Shown here: in pieces, positions 7,851-15,219 of the stretch
Position numbering within the stretch: position 1 is the first letter of the stretch
How the letters are laid out: each line of letters begins with the position of its first letter
Assembly: GCA_012800515.1 (NCBI GenBank)
Contig: JAAZJE010000016.1
Span: forward strand, 1 to 26,036
DNA from: Clostridiaceae bacterium
GTDB lineage: Bacteria > Bacillota > Clostridia > Saccharofermentanales > Fastidiosipilaceae
DNA length: 26,036 nt
Direction: 5' to 3'
Program-made: the position numbers and the translations under genes
The notes under the pieces: generated by a model
What the model saw: the letters and a program-made list of their open reading frames with translations, nothing else
The model's database searches: none
What the model was told of the DNA's origin: nothing

Positions 7851-10327
7851 CGTCGTATAAGAGTCTTGAATTCGATCAGATCCTTTCGCTTTTGAGTCGC
7901 AAGGCGGCCTCCAAGTCCGGTGCGGCGGCATGCCTGCAACTTTTTCCGGAGACCGATATTGAGCGAATTCGCAGTCTCCTTAATGAGACCGAGGCGGCGC
8001 TTTCCCTATTATTCAAAGGAGATATTACCGGAATGCCTAACTTCCCGGAAGTAGCGGAATCGGCGGATTATGCCGCGGCCGGACTATGTCTGAGTTGTGC
8101 TCAGCTTTTACAGGTAAATCGATTCTTAAGCGCGGTTTCTCAAGTCTATCGCTATCTGCCGCCGCCCGAAGTACGCTCCGAAGAAACGGTTCGAGAGCCA
8201 ATTTATAAAATTATTGCGACACTTTCGCCTTTACCGGAATTGGAACGGATTATTTCCCGCTCCGTGGAAAATGACGAGCGTCTGAGCGATGCCGCAAGTT
8301 CCGAATTAGCCGCCATCCGTCGCCGGATCTCCCGCACGGAATCCAAGGTGCGTGATTTTATGACCGATCTCGTCCGTCGCCGACCGACGGCTCTGCAGGA
8401 GAGCATCGTTACGCAACGGGGCGGACGCTTTGTCGTGCCGGTCCGGCGAGAGGCACAGCAGGATATTCCCGGAATAATCCATGACACATCCGGTAGCGGT
8501 CAGACGCTCTTCATCGAGCCGATGGGCGTAGTGGATATGAACAATGAGATACGTCGTCTGCGGGGGGAAGAGGAGGCGGAGACAGAACGGATTTTACGGG
8601 ATCTGAGTAGCCGCGTGGCGGCAGGGTCGGACAGAATCATCTCCGATCAGAAGACAATGAGTGTCCTGGATCTCATTTTTGCCCGGGCACGCCTGGCTAT
8701 GGAGCAGAACGGCCAGCGCCCGCGGTTGAATACCGCAGGCAAAATCCGCCTGGTCGCGGCGCGCCATCCTTTGCTCGATCCGGCTACGGTCGTGCCGATA
8801 ACGCTCGAGTTGGGCTATGAAAATCGCGCTCTTTTGATCACCGGACCGAATACCGGCGGTAAAACGGTGGCGCTCAAAACTTGTGGTCTCTTGACATTGA
8901 TGGCGCAGTCGGGGCTATTTATCCCCGCTGCCGAGCATTCCGAAATTGCCGTGTTTGAGAAGATTTTGGTCGCAATCGGCGACGGCCAAAGTATAGCCGA
9001 GAGCCTGTCGACATTTTCCGCGCATATTAAGCAGTTAGAAAATATGTGCCGGGAGGCGGATCAATTTACCCTGATTCTCGCCGACGAATTGGGATCGGGC
9101 ACGGATCCGCGGGAAGGAGCGGCACTGGCTCGCGCTGTCTTGGAGTATTGGTATGCGGCCGGCGCGACGATCATAGCGACGACTCATTACAGCGAATTAA
9201 AGTACTTTGTAATGAATACCCCCGGCTATGCCAATGCCAGTTGTGAGTTTGACGGCGAAACTCTTAAGCCGACTTATAAATTGCTGATGGGCATACCGGG
9301 TACCAGTCACGCGATCGAAATTTCGCGGCGTCTGGGCCTGCCGGAGAGCGTGCTCTCCCGTGCCACAACTCTACTGGACACAACCGAACTGGAGACCGAG
9401 AGGGTATTACAGGAGGCAATACGCCTACGCTATGCGTCGGAGAATGCGTTAGAGAGGGCAAGAGAGGCCGAGGAGACGGCACGACGCGCCCAAGCGAAGG
9501 CCGAAGCGCAACTCGAACAGTTGCGCGAGAACCGTCGGGAGATTTTAAATCAGGAGCGGGAGAAAATTCGTAGCGACTACCTTCGCGGCCTTTCCGAACT
9601 GGATGAACACTTGAAGTTCTTGCGCAACGATGAGCATAGGAGTCGCGAGGGAACCCTGCGTTTGACCGAACAGGTCAGACGTAGCGCCGGCCAGGAATTG
9701 AATGCTCTGGAAGGCGAAATCGGCCGGGCGACTTTGCAACGGGATATATCCGGCGCGAAGCCGTCCGAATTGATTGTCGGTGAGACATATTACGCACCGG
9801 GAATAGGGTTTACCGGTGTGTTGACCTCCGAACCGGATAATAAGGGCAATTGCACGCTTAGCCGGGGAGGGTTGCGGATAACGGTCCCCGCCGAGGATCT
9901 GCGCCTGCCGGATCCGGATCAGACGACTCGCCAGACCGCGCCGGACGTTGCGGCACTGAGTGATTATTATCGCCACAAAGCAGTCCTACGTGATTCCGCA
10001 GCCTCCGCCGTCGAGTCTGCTTCGGCGAGTCGAAGTAGACAGCGCCAATCCCGCTCCCGAGCGCGCGGAGCGGCTGAACGCGGTCTACCCGGTGAATTGA
10101 TGCTGATCGGCAAGACCGTGGAAGAGGCACTGATTGAATTGGATCGCTACATGGACCGGGCGGCGTTGAGCGGCCTGACTGTCCTGCGCATAGTACACGG
10201 AAAGGGTAGCGGTATTCTGCGCAATGCGGTACAGGAAGCTTTACAGAAAGATCCGCGGGTAAACAATGTACGACTTGCCCCGTACGGGGAAGGGGATAGC
10301 GGAGTTACGCTTGCCGATTTTACGTAG
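7847..10327 (+). CDS. mutS2: MutS2 family ATPase/endonuclease with Smr domain
   Basis: An 826-residue MutS2 protein. Family members suppress homologous recombination, and in Bacillus subtilis MutS2 also rescues collided ribosomes. The N-terminal helical core is followed by the ABC-type ATPase: Walker A 'GPNTGGKT' (Lys339), Walker B 'LILADELGSGTDPREG' (Asp413, Glu414) and the 'TTHYSELK' switch. A long charged coiled coil spans about residues 500-640. A C-terminal Smr domain (about 749-826) ends with 'IVHGKGSG' (His784) and 'GEGDSGVT'. The Smr domain opens with 'GELMLIGKTVEEA' where family members usually have 'LDLRG', so the acidic and Arg residues of that motif are missing (Met752, Ile754). 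The ATG overlaps the pgsA stop by 4 nt. A Ser/Arg-rich linker precedes Smr. Confidence 0.95.
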   Translation: MTSYKSLEFDQILSLLSRKAASKSGAAACLQLFPETDIERIRSLLNETEAALSLLFKGDITGMPNFPEVAESADYAAAGLCLSCAQLLQVNRFLSAVSQVYRYLPPPEVRSEETVREPIYKIIATLSPLPELERIISRSVENDERLSDAASSELAAIRRRISRTESKVRDFMTDLVRRRPTALQESIVTQRGGRFVVPVRREAQQDIPGIIHDTSGSGQTLFIEPMGVVDMNNEIRRLRGEEEAETERILRDLSSRVAAGSDRIISDQKTMSVLDLIFARARLAMEQNGQRPRLNTAGKIRLVAARHPLLDPATVVPITLELGYENRALLITGPNTGGKTVALKTCGLLTLMAQSGLFIPAAEHSEIAVFEKILVAIGDGQSIAESLSTFSAHIKQLENMCREADQFTLILADELGSGTDPREGAALARAVLEYWYAAGATIIATTHYSELKYFVMNTPGYANASCEFDGETLKPTYKLLMGIPGTSHAIEISRRLGLPESVLSRATTLLDTTELETERVLQEAIRLRYASENALERAREAEETARRAQAKAEAQLEQLRENRREILNQEREKIRSDYLRGLSELDEHLKFLRNDEHRSREGTLRLTEQVRRSAGQELNALEGEIGRATLQRDISGAKPSELIVGETYYAPGIGFTGVLTSEPDNKGNCTLSRGGLRITVPAEDLRLPDPDQTTRQTAPDVAALSDYYRHKAVLRDSAASAVESASASRSRQRQSRSRARGAAERGLPGELMLIGKTVEEALIELDRYMDRAALSGLTVLRIVHGKGSGILRNAVQEALQKDPRVNNVRLAPYGEGDSGVTLADFT

Positions 10328-10351
10328 CTAAAACACATATTGGAGGTATGT

Positions 10352-11077
10352 ATGAATATTCATGTATTTGAAGAGCAGTCTCAGATTGATCGGGTCGGAG
10401 CACTGCTGGTAGCGGCACAGGTGTTGAGGAAGCCCGACTCCGTTCTCGGCTTTGCCACGGGCTCGACGCCGCTCGGCATTTACAGGCAAATGGTTGAGAT
10501 GTATAGAGGCGGATTGGTCGATTTCAGCCAGTGCTACACGTTCAATCTGGACGAATACTACGGTCTGGCGCCCGATCACGAGCAGAGCTACGCTTATTAC
10601 ATGTGGAAGAATCTGTTCGCCGATTTGGAACTGGATCCGGAACAGGTTAATTTGCCGGACGGTCTGGCGGAGAATCCCGAAGAGGAGTGTTGGGAATACG
10701 AGGAAAAAATCGCCGATCTGGACGGTATAGATTTCCAGATTCTTGGAATCGGTCGCAATGGACATATCGGCTTCAATGAACCAGGTTCGGTTTTTGAGGC
10801 TCATACGCATCTGGTCGATCTGACGGCGGACACGCGGGATGCCAATGCGCGTTTCTTTGATAATCCGGAGGAAGTTCCGTCACAGGCGCTGAGCATGGGA
10901 ACGGGATCGATTATGCGGGCGCGGGAGATCGTCCTGATTGCCACCGGCAGTGAAAAAGCCGATGCGGTTGCCGCCATGGTGAACGGGCCGGTCGACCCCG
11001 CCTGTCAGGCTAGTATTCTGCAGTGCCATCCGGTCGTGACAATTCTGTTGGATCAGGCGGCGGCGGCAAAACTTTAA
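10352..11077 (+). CDS. nagB: Glucosamine-6-phosphate deaminase
   Basis: A 241-residue cytosolic enzyme that converts glucosamine 6-phosphate to fructose 6-phosphate and ammonia, feeding amino sugars (for example recycled from peptidoglycan or host glycans) into glycolysis. The phosphate-binding 'GFATGSTPLGIY', the catalytic 'FNLDEYYGL' (Asp67, Glu68) and 'GIGRNGHIGFNEPGS' (His138, Glu143) are present. Asn136 stands where the Escherichia coli enzyme has Asp, as in other Bacillota NagB. GGAGG at 10342-10346 sits 5 nt before the ATG at 10352 and fixes this start. An upstream TTG in frame lies inside the ribosome-binding site. No nagA or sugar transporter is adjacent. The product's link to pfkA in the same cluster is metabolic only. 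Confidence 0.95.
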   Translation: MNIHVFEEQSQIDRVGALLVAAQVLRKPDSVLGFATGSTPLGIYRQMVEMYRGGLVDFSQCYTFNLDEYYGLAPDHEQSYAYYMWKNLFADLELDPEQVNLPDGLAENPEEECWEYEEKIADLDGIDFQILGIGRNGHIGFNEPGSVFEAHTHLVDLTADTRDANARFFDNPEEVPSQALSMGTGSIMRAREIVLIATGSEKADAVAAMVNGPVDPACQASILQCHPVVTILLDQAAAAKL

Positions 11078-11082
11078 GAGGC

Positions 11083-11119
11083 GAAAAAGTAAAGGCCGGC
11101 TGTCACCGCAGCCGGCCTT
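11083..11119 (-). terminator. Rho-independent terminator of the tRNA-Ala gene
   Basis: A perfect 11-bp inverted repeat (arms 11092-11102 and 11109-11119, 6-nt loop) lies 4 nt past the tRNA 3' end. Read on the minus strand it is followed by TTTACTTTTT, as expected for an intrinsic terminator. On the plus strand the hairpin lacks a U-tract, so nagB transcripts may read into the antisense of the tRNA. Confidence 0.8.
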
Positions 11120-11122
11120 GGG

Positions 11123-11198
11123 TGGTGGACTTGAAGGGGCTCGAACCCTCTACCTCTGCGTTGCGAACGCAGCGCTCTCCCAGATGAGCTACAAGCCC
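11123..11198 (-). tRNA. tRNA-Ala (anticodon CGC)
   Basis: The 76-nt minus-strand sequence folds into a full cloverleaf. The acceptor stem is GGGCTTG/CAAGTCC. A 4-bp D stem is followed by an anticodon stem CTGCG/CGCAG with loop TTCGCAA, and a T arm has loop TTCGAGC. The acceptor stem carries the G3-U70 pair that marks alanine tRNAs. The anticodon CGC reads GCG. The 3' CCA is encoded. It is a solitary tRNA gene, transcribed against all its neighbours, with its own promoter and terminator. Confidence 0.95.
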
Positions 11199-11210
11199 GT
11201 CACTCATCGC

Positions 11211-11239
11211 TTGAAGATTATACCAGTAAACCCTAGAAT
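11211..11239 (+). promoter_or_regulatory. Promoter for the serine dehydratase gene, interlocked with the tRNA promoter
   Basis: TTGAAG (11211-11216), a 17-bp spacer and TAGAAT (11234-11239) predict a start of transcription near 11246, about 23 nt before the serine dehydratase ATG. Its spacer contains the -10 of the minus-strand tRNA promoter. Confidence 0.5.
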
Positions 11240-11244
11240 GTAAA
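11217..11244 (-). promoter_or_regulatory. Promoter of the tRNA-Ala gene
   Basis: On the minus strand TTTACA (11239-11244) and a perfect TATAAT (11217-11222) are separated by 16 bp. Transcription would start about 12 nt before the mature tRNA 5' end. The match to consensus is 11 of 12. Confidence 0.75.
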
Positions 11245-11268
11245 GTACTGTGACAAGAGAAGAAGGTT

Positions 11269-12975
11269 ATGGAAGATAAAAGTCAGACATTGAGTATATT
11301 CGAGGTTATCGGACCCTGCATGATCGGACCTTCCAGTTCGCATACAGCTGGGGCTTTGCGTATTGCTTTGATCACGAGCAAGTTGCTCAGTGCTCCGATT
11401 ACGAAGGCTGAGTTTACGGTCTATGCCTCCTTTGCCGATACACTGGAAGGGCACGGCACGGATCGAGCACTGGTTGCGGGACTACTGGGCTTTGAACCGG
11501 ACGACATCAGGATTCGAGACTCAATCGAAATTGCCGAATCCCGCGGAATTGAGCTAACCTTCGTGAAAGACACGGGAACGCATGTGCCGCATCCGAATAC
11601 GGTTCGTATCAGAGTCGAAACCGAAGAGGGAGGCTGTCTGTCGATTATGGGTTCGTCATTGGGTGGCGGGGCTGCGGAGGTAAACCGCCTCAATGACTTC
11701 TCGGTGGAGATAAGTGGAAATTATCACACACTTGTAGTTTTACACCGTGATTCACCGGGAGTAATGAGTCGGGTCACGGGTCTGCTGGCATCCAAAGGAA
11801 TCAACATAGCCTTTATGCGACTGTATCGCACTCAGCGCGGACGCGCGGCCTGTGCAATCATTGAAGTGGATCAGTACCCCGGAGGGGACATAACTGCCGA
11901 GCTGATGCAGGTGGCTATGGTCGGCGAGGTTTACATTGTTCCGCAAATTGCCGCCGAATTACCGACACCGGCAACAGAGGCTGAAGCGGCGGAACTTGAA
12001 AGTCTAACCGATGAGTTGGGCAAGCGTCTGGCGATTCCTGTAGAACTGAATGAATATTTCCGAAACAGCGGCCTTACCTCGGGCCTGCAGATGCTTGAGT
12101 TAGCCACGCGGTTTAATTGTTCGTTAGCCGCGATTATTATGGCGCGTGAGTTGCAATTGACGGAAGTTTCTTTCCCGGATGCGGTGCGTAAGTTACGACG
12201 GATCTGGCAGGTTATGGCTAATAGTGTTGCCACCGGGCTGGCTGAGCCGATACCGACGATGGGAGGCTTGATCGGGGGCGGTGCGGCAAAAATGCGCGAT
12301 TATTCCGCAGCGAATTTACCGGTCAGCGGCGCATTATGGGGACGTCTAATTGCGGCAGCTCTAGCCGTGCCGGAAGTGAATGCGGCGATGGGTCTGATTG
12401 CGGCTGCTCCGACTGCGGGTGCGGCGGGAGTGATACCCGCCTGCCTGACCACTTTGCGCGATGAATATAACTATGACGAAACGGATATATGTGAGGCACT
12501 GCTGACAATAGCGGCGGTCGGATATATTGTGATGCTGGCCGGTTCGGTTTCCGGTGCCGAGGCCGGTTGTCAGGCCGAGGTAGGAACGGCTTCTGCGATG
12601 GCGGCGGCCGGCATTGCTAATTTGCGAGGCGGAGATCCGGATACATTATTGCAGGCGGCATCATTTGCTTTCGGGAATATTTTAGGAATGGTCTGTGACC
12701 CGATTCGCGGTCTGGTTGAATCTCCCTGTCAGCAGCGCAATGTTATCGGTGCCGCAAATGCGATGGTCAGTGCGGATTTGGCTATGGCGGGAATCCGTTC
12801 CCCGGTCACTTTTGACGGCATGGTTGCCACTATGTTAAGTGTCGGTCGTCGGATGCCGGTCGACCTGCGGGAGACCGGGAGGGGCGGTATGGCTCATACG
12901 GCTACTCTTGAGTGTGCCCAATGCTTGGGCGGACAATTTTGTGAAGACGGGTGTATAGCAGGTGCGCAGTCCTAA
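11269..12975 (+). CDS. sdaA: L-serine dehydratase, iron-sulfur type, fused beta-ACT-alpha chain
   Basis: A 568-residue single-chain enzyme that deaminates L-serine to pyruvate and ammonia with a [4Fe-4S] cluster. Residues 1-~150 match the beta subunit ('GPCMIGPSSSHTAGALRIA'). Residues ~152-221 are an ACT domain ('LHRDSPGVMSRVTGLLASKG'), a likely serine-sensing site. The alpha part runs from ~244 to the end. In Bacillus the beta-ACT and alpha parts are usually separate genes; in Escherichia coli the fused enzyme lacks ACT. Cys434, Cys476 and Cys487 keep the 42/11 spacing I recall for cluster ligands in the Legionella enzyme. The C-terminus is unusual: after 'RETGRGGMA' it carries four cysteines (549, 552, 558, 562). 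AGAAGG before the ATG is the ribosome-binding site. The next gene overlaps the end by 14 nt. Confidence 0.93.
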   Translation: MEDKSQTLSIFEVIGPCMIGPSSSHTAGALRIALITSKLLSAPITKAEFTVYASFADTLEGHGTDRALVAGLLGFEPDDIRIRDSIEIAESRGIELTFVKDTGTHVPHPNTVRIRVETEEGGCLSIMGSSLGGGAAEVNRLNDFSVEISGNYHTLVVLHRDSPGVMSRVTGLLASKGINIAFMRLYRTQRGRAACAIIEVDQYPGGDITAELMQVAMVGEVYIVPQIAAELPTPATEAEAAELESLTDELGKRLAIPVELNEYFRNSGLTSGLQMLELATRFNCSLAAIIMARELQLTEVSFPDAVRKLRRIWQVMANSVATGLAEPIPTMGGLIGGGAAKMRDYSAANLPVSGALWGRLIAAALAVPEVNAAMGLIAAAPTAGAAGVIPACLTTLRDEYNYDETDICEALLTIAAVGYIVMLAGSVSGAEAGCQAEVGTASAMAAAGIANLRGGDPDTLLQAASFAFGNILGMVCDPIRGLVESPCQQRNVIGAANAMVSADLAMAGIRSPVTFDGMVATMLSVGRRMPVDLRETGRGGMAHTATLECAQCLGGQFCEDGCIAGAQS

Positions 12976-15052
12976 GTCGAGGTTTTTCTGTATATTATTG
13001 GTCATACTGTCCTTGATGGCCAGCATATTCATTGCTCGTCCGAGTCGTGCAGTTTTGAATATCGACCCTGCGGAGGTTGACACATATGCCGAGATGAAAA
13101 CGGCATCCGTGCATTACGATATTCTCAGTAGTGGTCAGGTAGTGCTGCAGTATGATCTTTTGGTTTTACCGCGTCAGGAGTATCTCTCATTTCCGATTGA
13201 TATTTTTTATCGTGAGGGTGCCGCCATAATCATTGACAGTGTTCAGGTGGCTGTGGCAACGGAAAAGGATCAGCCGTTGATTTATCAGGATCTCCCACTG
13301 ACATCCGGTGTCCATAATGCTCTCGATAGTAGCGGGAAGCCCCTCGCTCGCTCCTACACCCTCTTTACGGGTACAAATCAGATTAATTTACTGCTTCGGG
13401 TACCGGTCGATACCGGAAGCAGGGTTCACTACCGAATCAAAGCAACGTTGGATCATTATTTAGATGTCTGGGAAGACGGTTTGGCCTTTCAGTACACTTT
13501 GTTTGGAGGTAGCTCGGCCGGATTTTATGATTCGTTGCAAATAAAGGTCTCTTGGCCGCATCCGATTGCATCGGATGAACTCAGCGTGTATTTCCAAATG
13601 CTAAATCCGCATTTGGGCTGGGTTCGTAATGTGAAGCTGGGACGTTCTCTGAGCGTAGACATTGACACCGGGTTTCATCGTCCGGATGGGTCTCTTATTG
13701 ATCCGTCGGCCGATTATACAGAACCTACTTCTGCCCCCTCTAGTGGATCCGGCAGCACGAGTTGCAATATCGATATTGACGGTTTTCCCAAGGGTTCCAA
13801 TCTGAGTTTTATCGTCGCTTTGCCTTGGCGCTCCTTTGGAACGACCTATGAGGAAGCAAATTTACGCACTCCGAACATATTTATGCAATCACAAAAGATT
13901 GACTCTCAACAGGCGCAGGTGAGTAAATTTCGCCTGCAGATACGTCAACTGGCTATCTATACCAATTTGCGTGTGACCGTAGATGTTATCGCCATAGTCG
14001 CCGCCGTTCTCTTTCCCGTCCTTTTGATTGCATTGATACTCACAAGGTGGAAGCGTCGGCAGAAACAGATCCGTGAACTGGTACAGGATGAACATCGCTC
14101 AACTGCAGAATTACAGCTTGATATAGCAAGTGATAAGACCACGGTATTGGCCTATCACATGGGAAACAGTAGCGGTATCCTGATGCTACTGAATCTAATT
14201 GCAATGATTCGCAAAGGTTGGCTGAAGATTAAGCACAACAGAATTATTTTAAGCGAAAAATCGCGTCTGTTCTTGGCAAACGGGAGCGAGGGAGTTTCGG
14301 GCGAAGTCGATTCAAATCAACACTTGAAAGCCAGCAGTATTCAGTTATTAACATTGTTGGACAGTGTGATGTCAAGTGACGGTACAACGGACGAGGAAGA
14401 GCGAGGCGGTCTTGCATGGGCGGACTTTAAAACGATTGCGACCAATTTAACCACACGGATAAAATTCAGACGAGGGCTGGCTGTTTTCCAGGATCTGTTG
14501 AGCGAGGCCCATAGTGCCGACGCGGAAGACCGGGGACTGAGCCTGCGCTATGCTTTGCCGCACTATATACTGAGTGCCGTATATGCGCTGATCAGCGTAC
14601 TATTCATGGCTCTAAACGGGAATTTGTTATACTTGCTTTTTTTGATTCCCTCGGCGGTTTTTCTGGCTCTGGCACTCTCTACGCATGTTCCCAAGAAAAA
14701 TATGGATATGTATAAGGTTCGAGCCCTAATACTGCGAGACCGTCTCCTGTTTGCCGATGACTTTTGGTCTGCGACTTTGTCGGGGCTGACGGAGACGGAT
14801 TACCTGACCACGGCAATTGCTCTAAACTGCTCAGAGGCTTTTTTAAAGCGCATAATCAACAACCGGGTATCCGAGACCCCGGATTTGAGAATAGAGGCCT
14901 TCGGCGAACGCTTATTGACCGAGTTGAGTGAGTTGAATCTCTTTGTTGATGCGGAATCAGCAAGTCGGAATTATACAGATATGTATCTGCACTTGGGTGA
15001 TGTTCTGGCAATTTTCAATTCGCCGGAGCTTCTTTCCTCCTTGGGTAGGTGA
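12962..15052 (+). CDS. DUF2207-like membrane protein with signal peptide
   Basis: A 696-residue envelope protein of unknown function. The N-terminus is a clear secretion signal: basic 'RSPKSR', a hydrophobic stretch and 'PSRA' near residue 30. An extracytoplasmic, beta-rich region of about 300 residues follows, then a transmembrane helix at about 337-360 ending in 'RWKRRQKQ'. A cytoplasmic part contains 'LMLLNLIAMIRKGWLKIKHNRI', and a second hydrophobic pair lies at about 536-574. This order (signal peptide, outer beta domain, helix, 'hydrophobic-basic' motif, two helices, C-terminal tail) resembles DUF2207 proteins, but the assignment rests on layout rather than a profile search. The GTG start at 12962 lies inside the serine dehydratase gene (14-nt overlap) and has no strong ribosome-binding site, suggesting translational coupling. 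The usual Gly/Ser-rich DUF2207 tail is absent. Confidence 0.65.
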   Translation: MRSPKSRFFCILLVILSLMASIFIARPSRAVLNIDPAEVDTYAEMKTASVHYDILSSGQVVLQYDLLVLPRQEYLSFPIDIFYREGAAIIIDSVQVAVATEKDQPLIYQDLPLTSGVHNALDSSGKPLARSYTLFTGTNQINLLLRVPVDTGSRVHYRIKATLDHYLDVWEDGLAFQYTLFGGSSAGFYDSLQIKVSWPHPIASDELSVYFQMLNPHLGWVRNVKLGRSLSVDIDTGFHRPDGSLIDPSADYTEPTSAPSSGSGSTSCNIDIDGFPKGSNLSFIVALPWRSFGTTYEEANLRTPNIFMQSQKIDSQQAQVSKFRLQIRQLAIYTNLRVTVDVIAIVAAVLFPVLLIALILTRWKRRQKQIRELVQDEHRSTAELQLDIASDKTTVLAYHMGNSSGILMLLNLIAMIRKGWLKIKHNRIILSEKSRLFLANGSEGVSGEVDSNQHLKASSIQLLTLLDSVMSSDGTTDEEERGGLAWADFKTIATNLTTRIKFRRGLAVFQDLLSEAHSADAEDRGLSLRYALPHYILSAVYALISVLFMALNGNLLYLLFLIPSAVFLALALSTHVPKKNMDMYKVRALILRDRLLFADDFWSATLSGLTETDYLTTAIALNCSEAFLKRIINNRVSETPDLRIEAFGERLLTELSELNLFVDAESASRNYTDMYLHLGDVLAIFNSPELLSSLGR

Positions 15053-15073
15053 GGAGGGGCATGTTACGAAATT

Positions 15074-15099
15074 GTTACAGAATGTCGGAGGACTGTAAC
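15074..15099. repeat. Inverted repeat upstream of the LysM-protein promoter
   Basis: GTTACAG (15074-15080) and CTGTAAC (15093-15099) are perfect inverted repeats. An extra GTTAC copy lies 11 bp upstream (15063-15067), and CTGT-N6-ACAG (15093-15106) forms a further small palindrome. Together they sit just upstream of the -10 element and look like operator half-sites. A weak RNA hairpin is an alternative. Confidence 0.4.
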
Positions 15100-15117
15100 G
15101 TGACAGCCCGATGCAAC

Positions 15118-15126
15118 TGTTATAAT
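15118..15126 (+). promoter_or_regulatory. Extended -10 promoter for the LysM-protein gene
   Basis: TGT followed by a perfect TATAAT (15121-15126) lies in the 167-bp gap before the LysM-protein gene. A weak GTGACA at 15100-15105 is only 15 bp away. The predicted leader is about 85 nt and contains a small GGATA/TATCC hairpin near 15141-15157. Nothing else recognisable is in this gap. Confidence 0.55.
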
Positions 15127-15219
15127 TGGTTCGATATTCTGGATATGCGGCGTATCCGGATCTTAATTTAGAATATAGCGTTATGTGATGAAACGAAAAA
15201 ATTTCGTTGCGAGGTAAAT

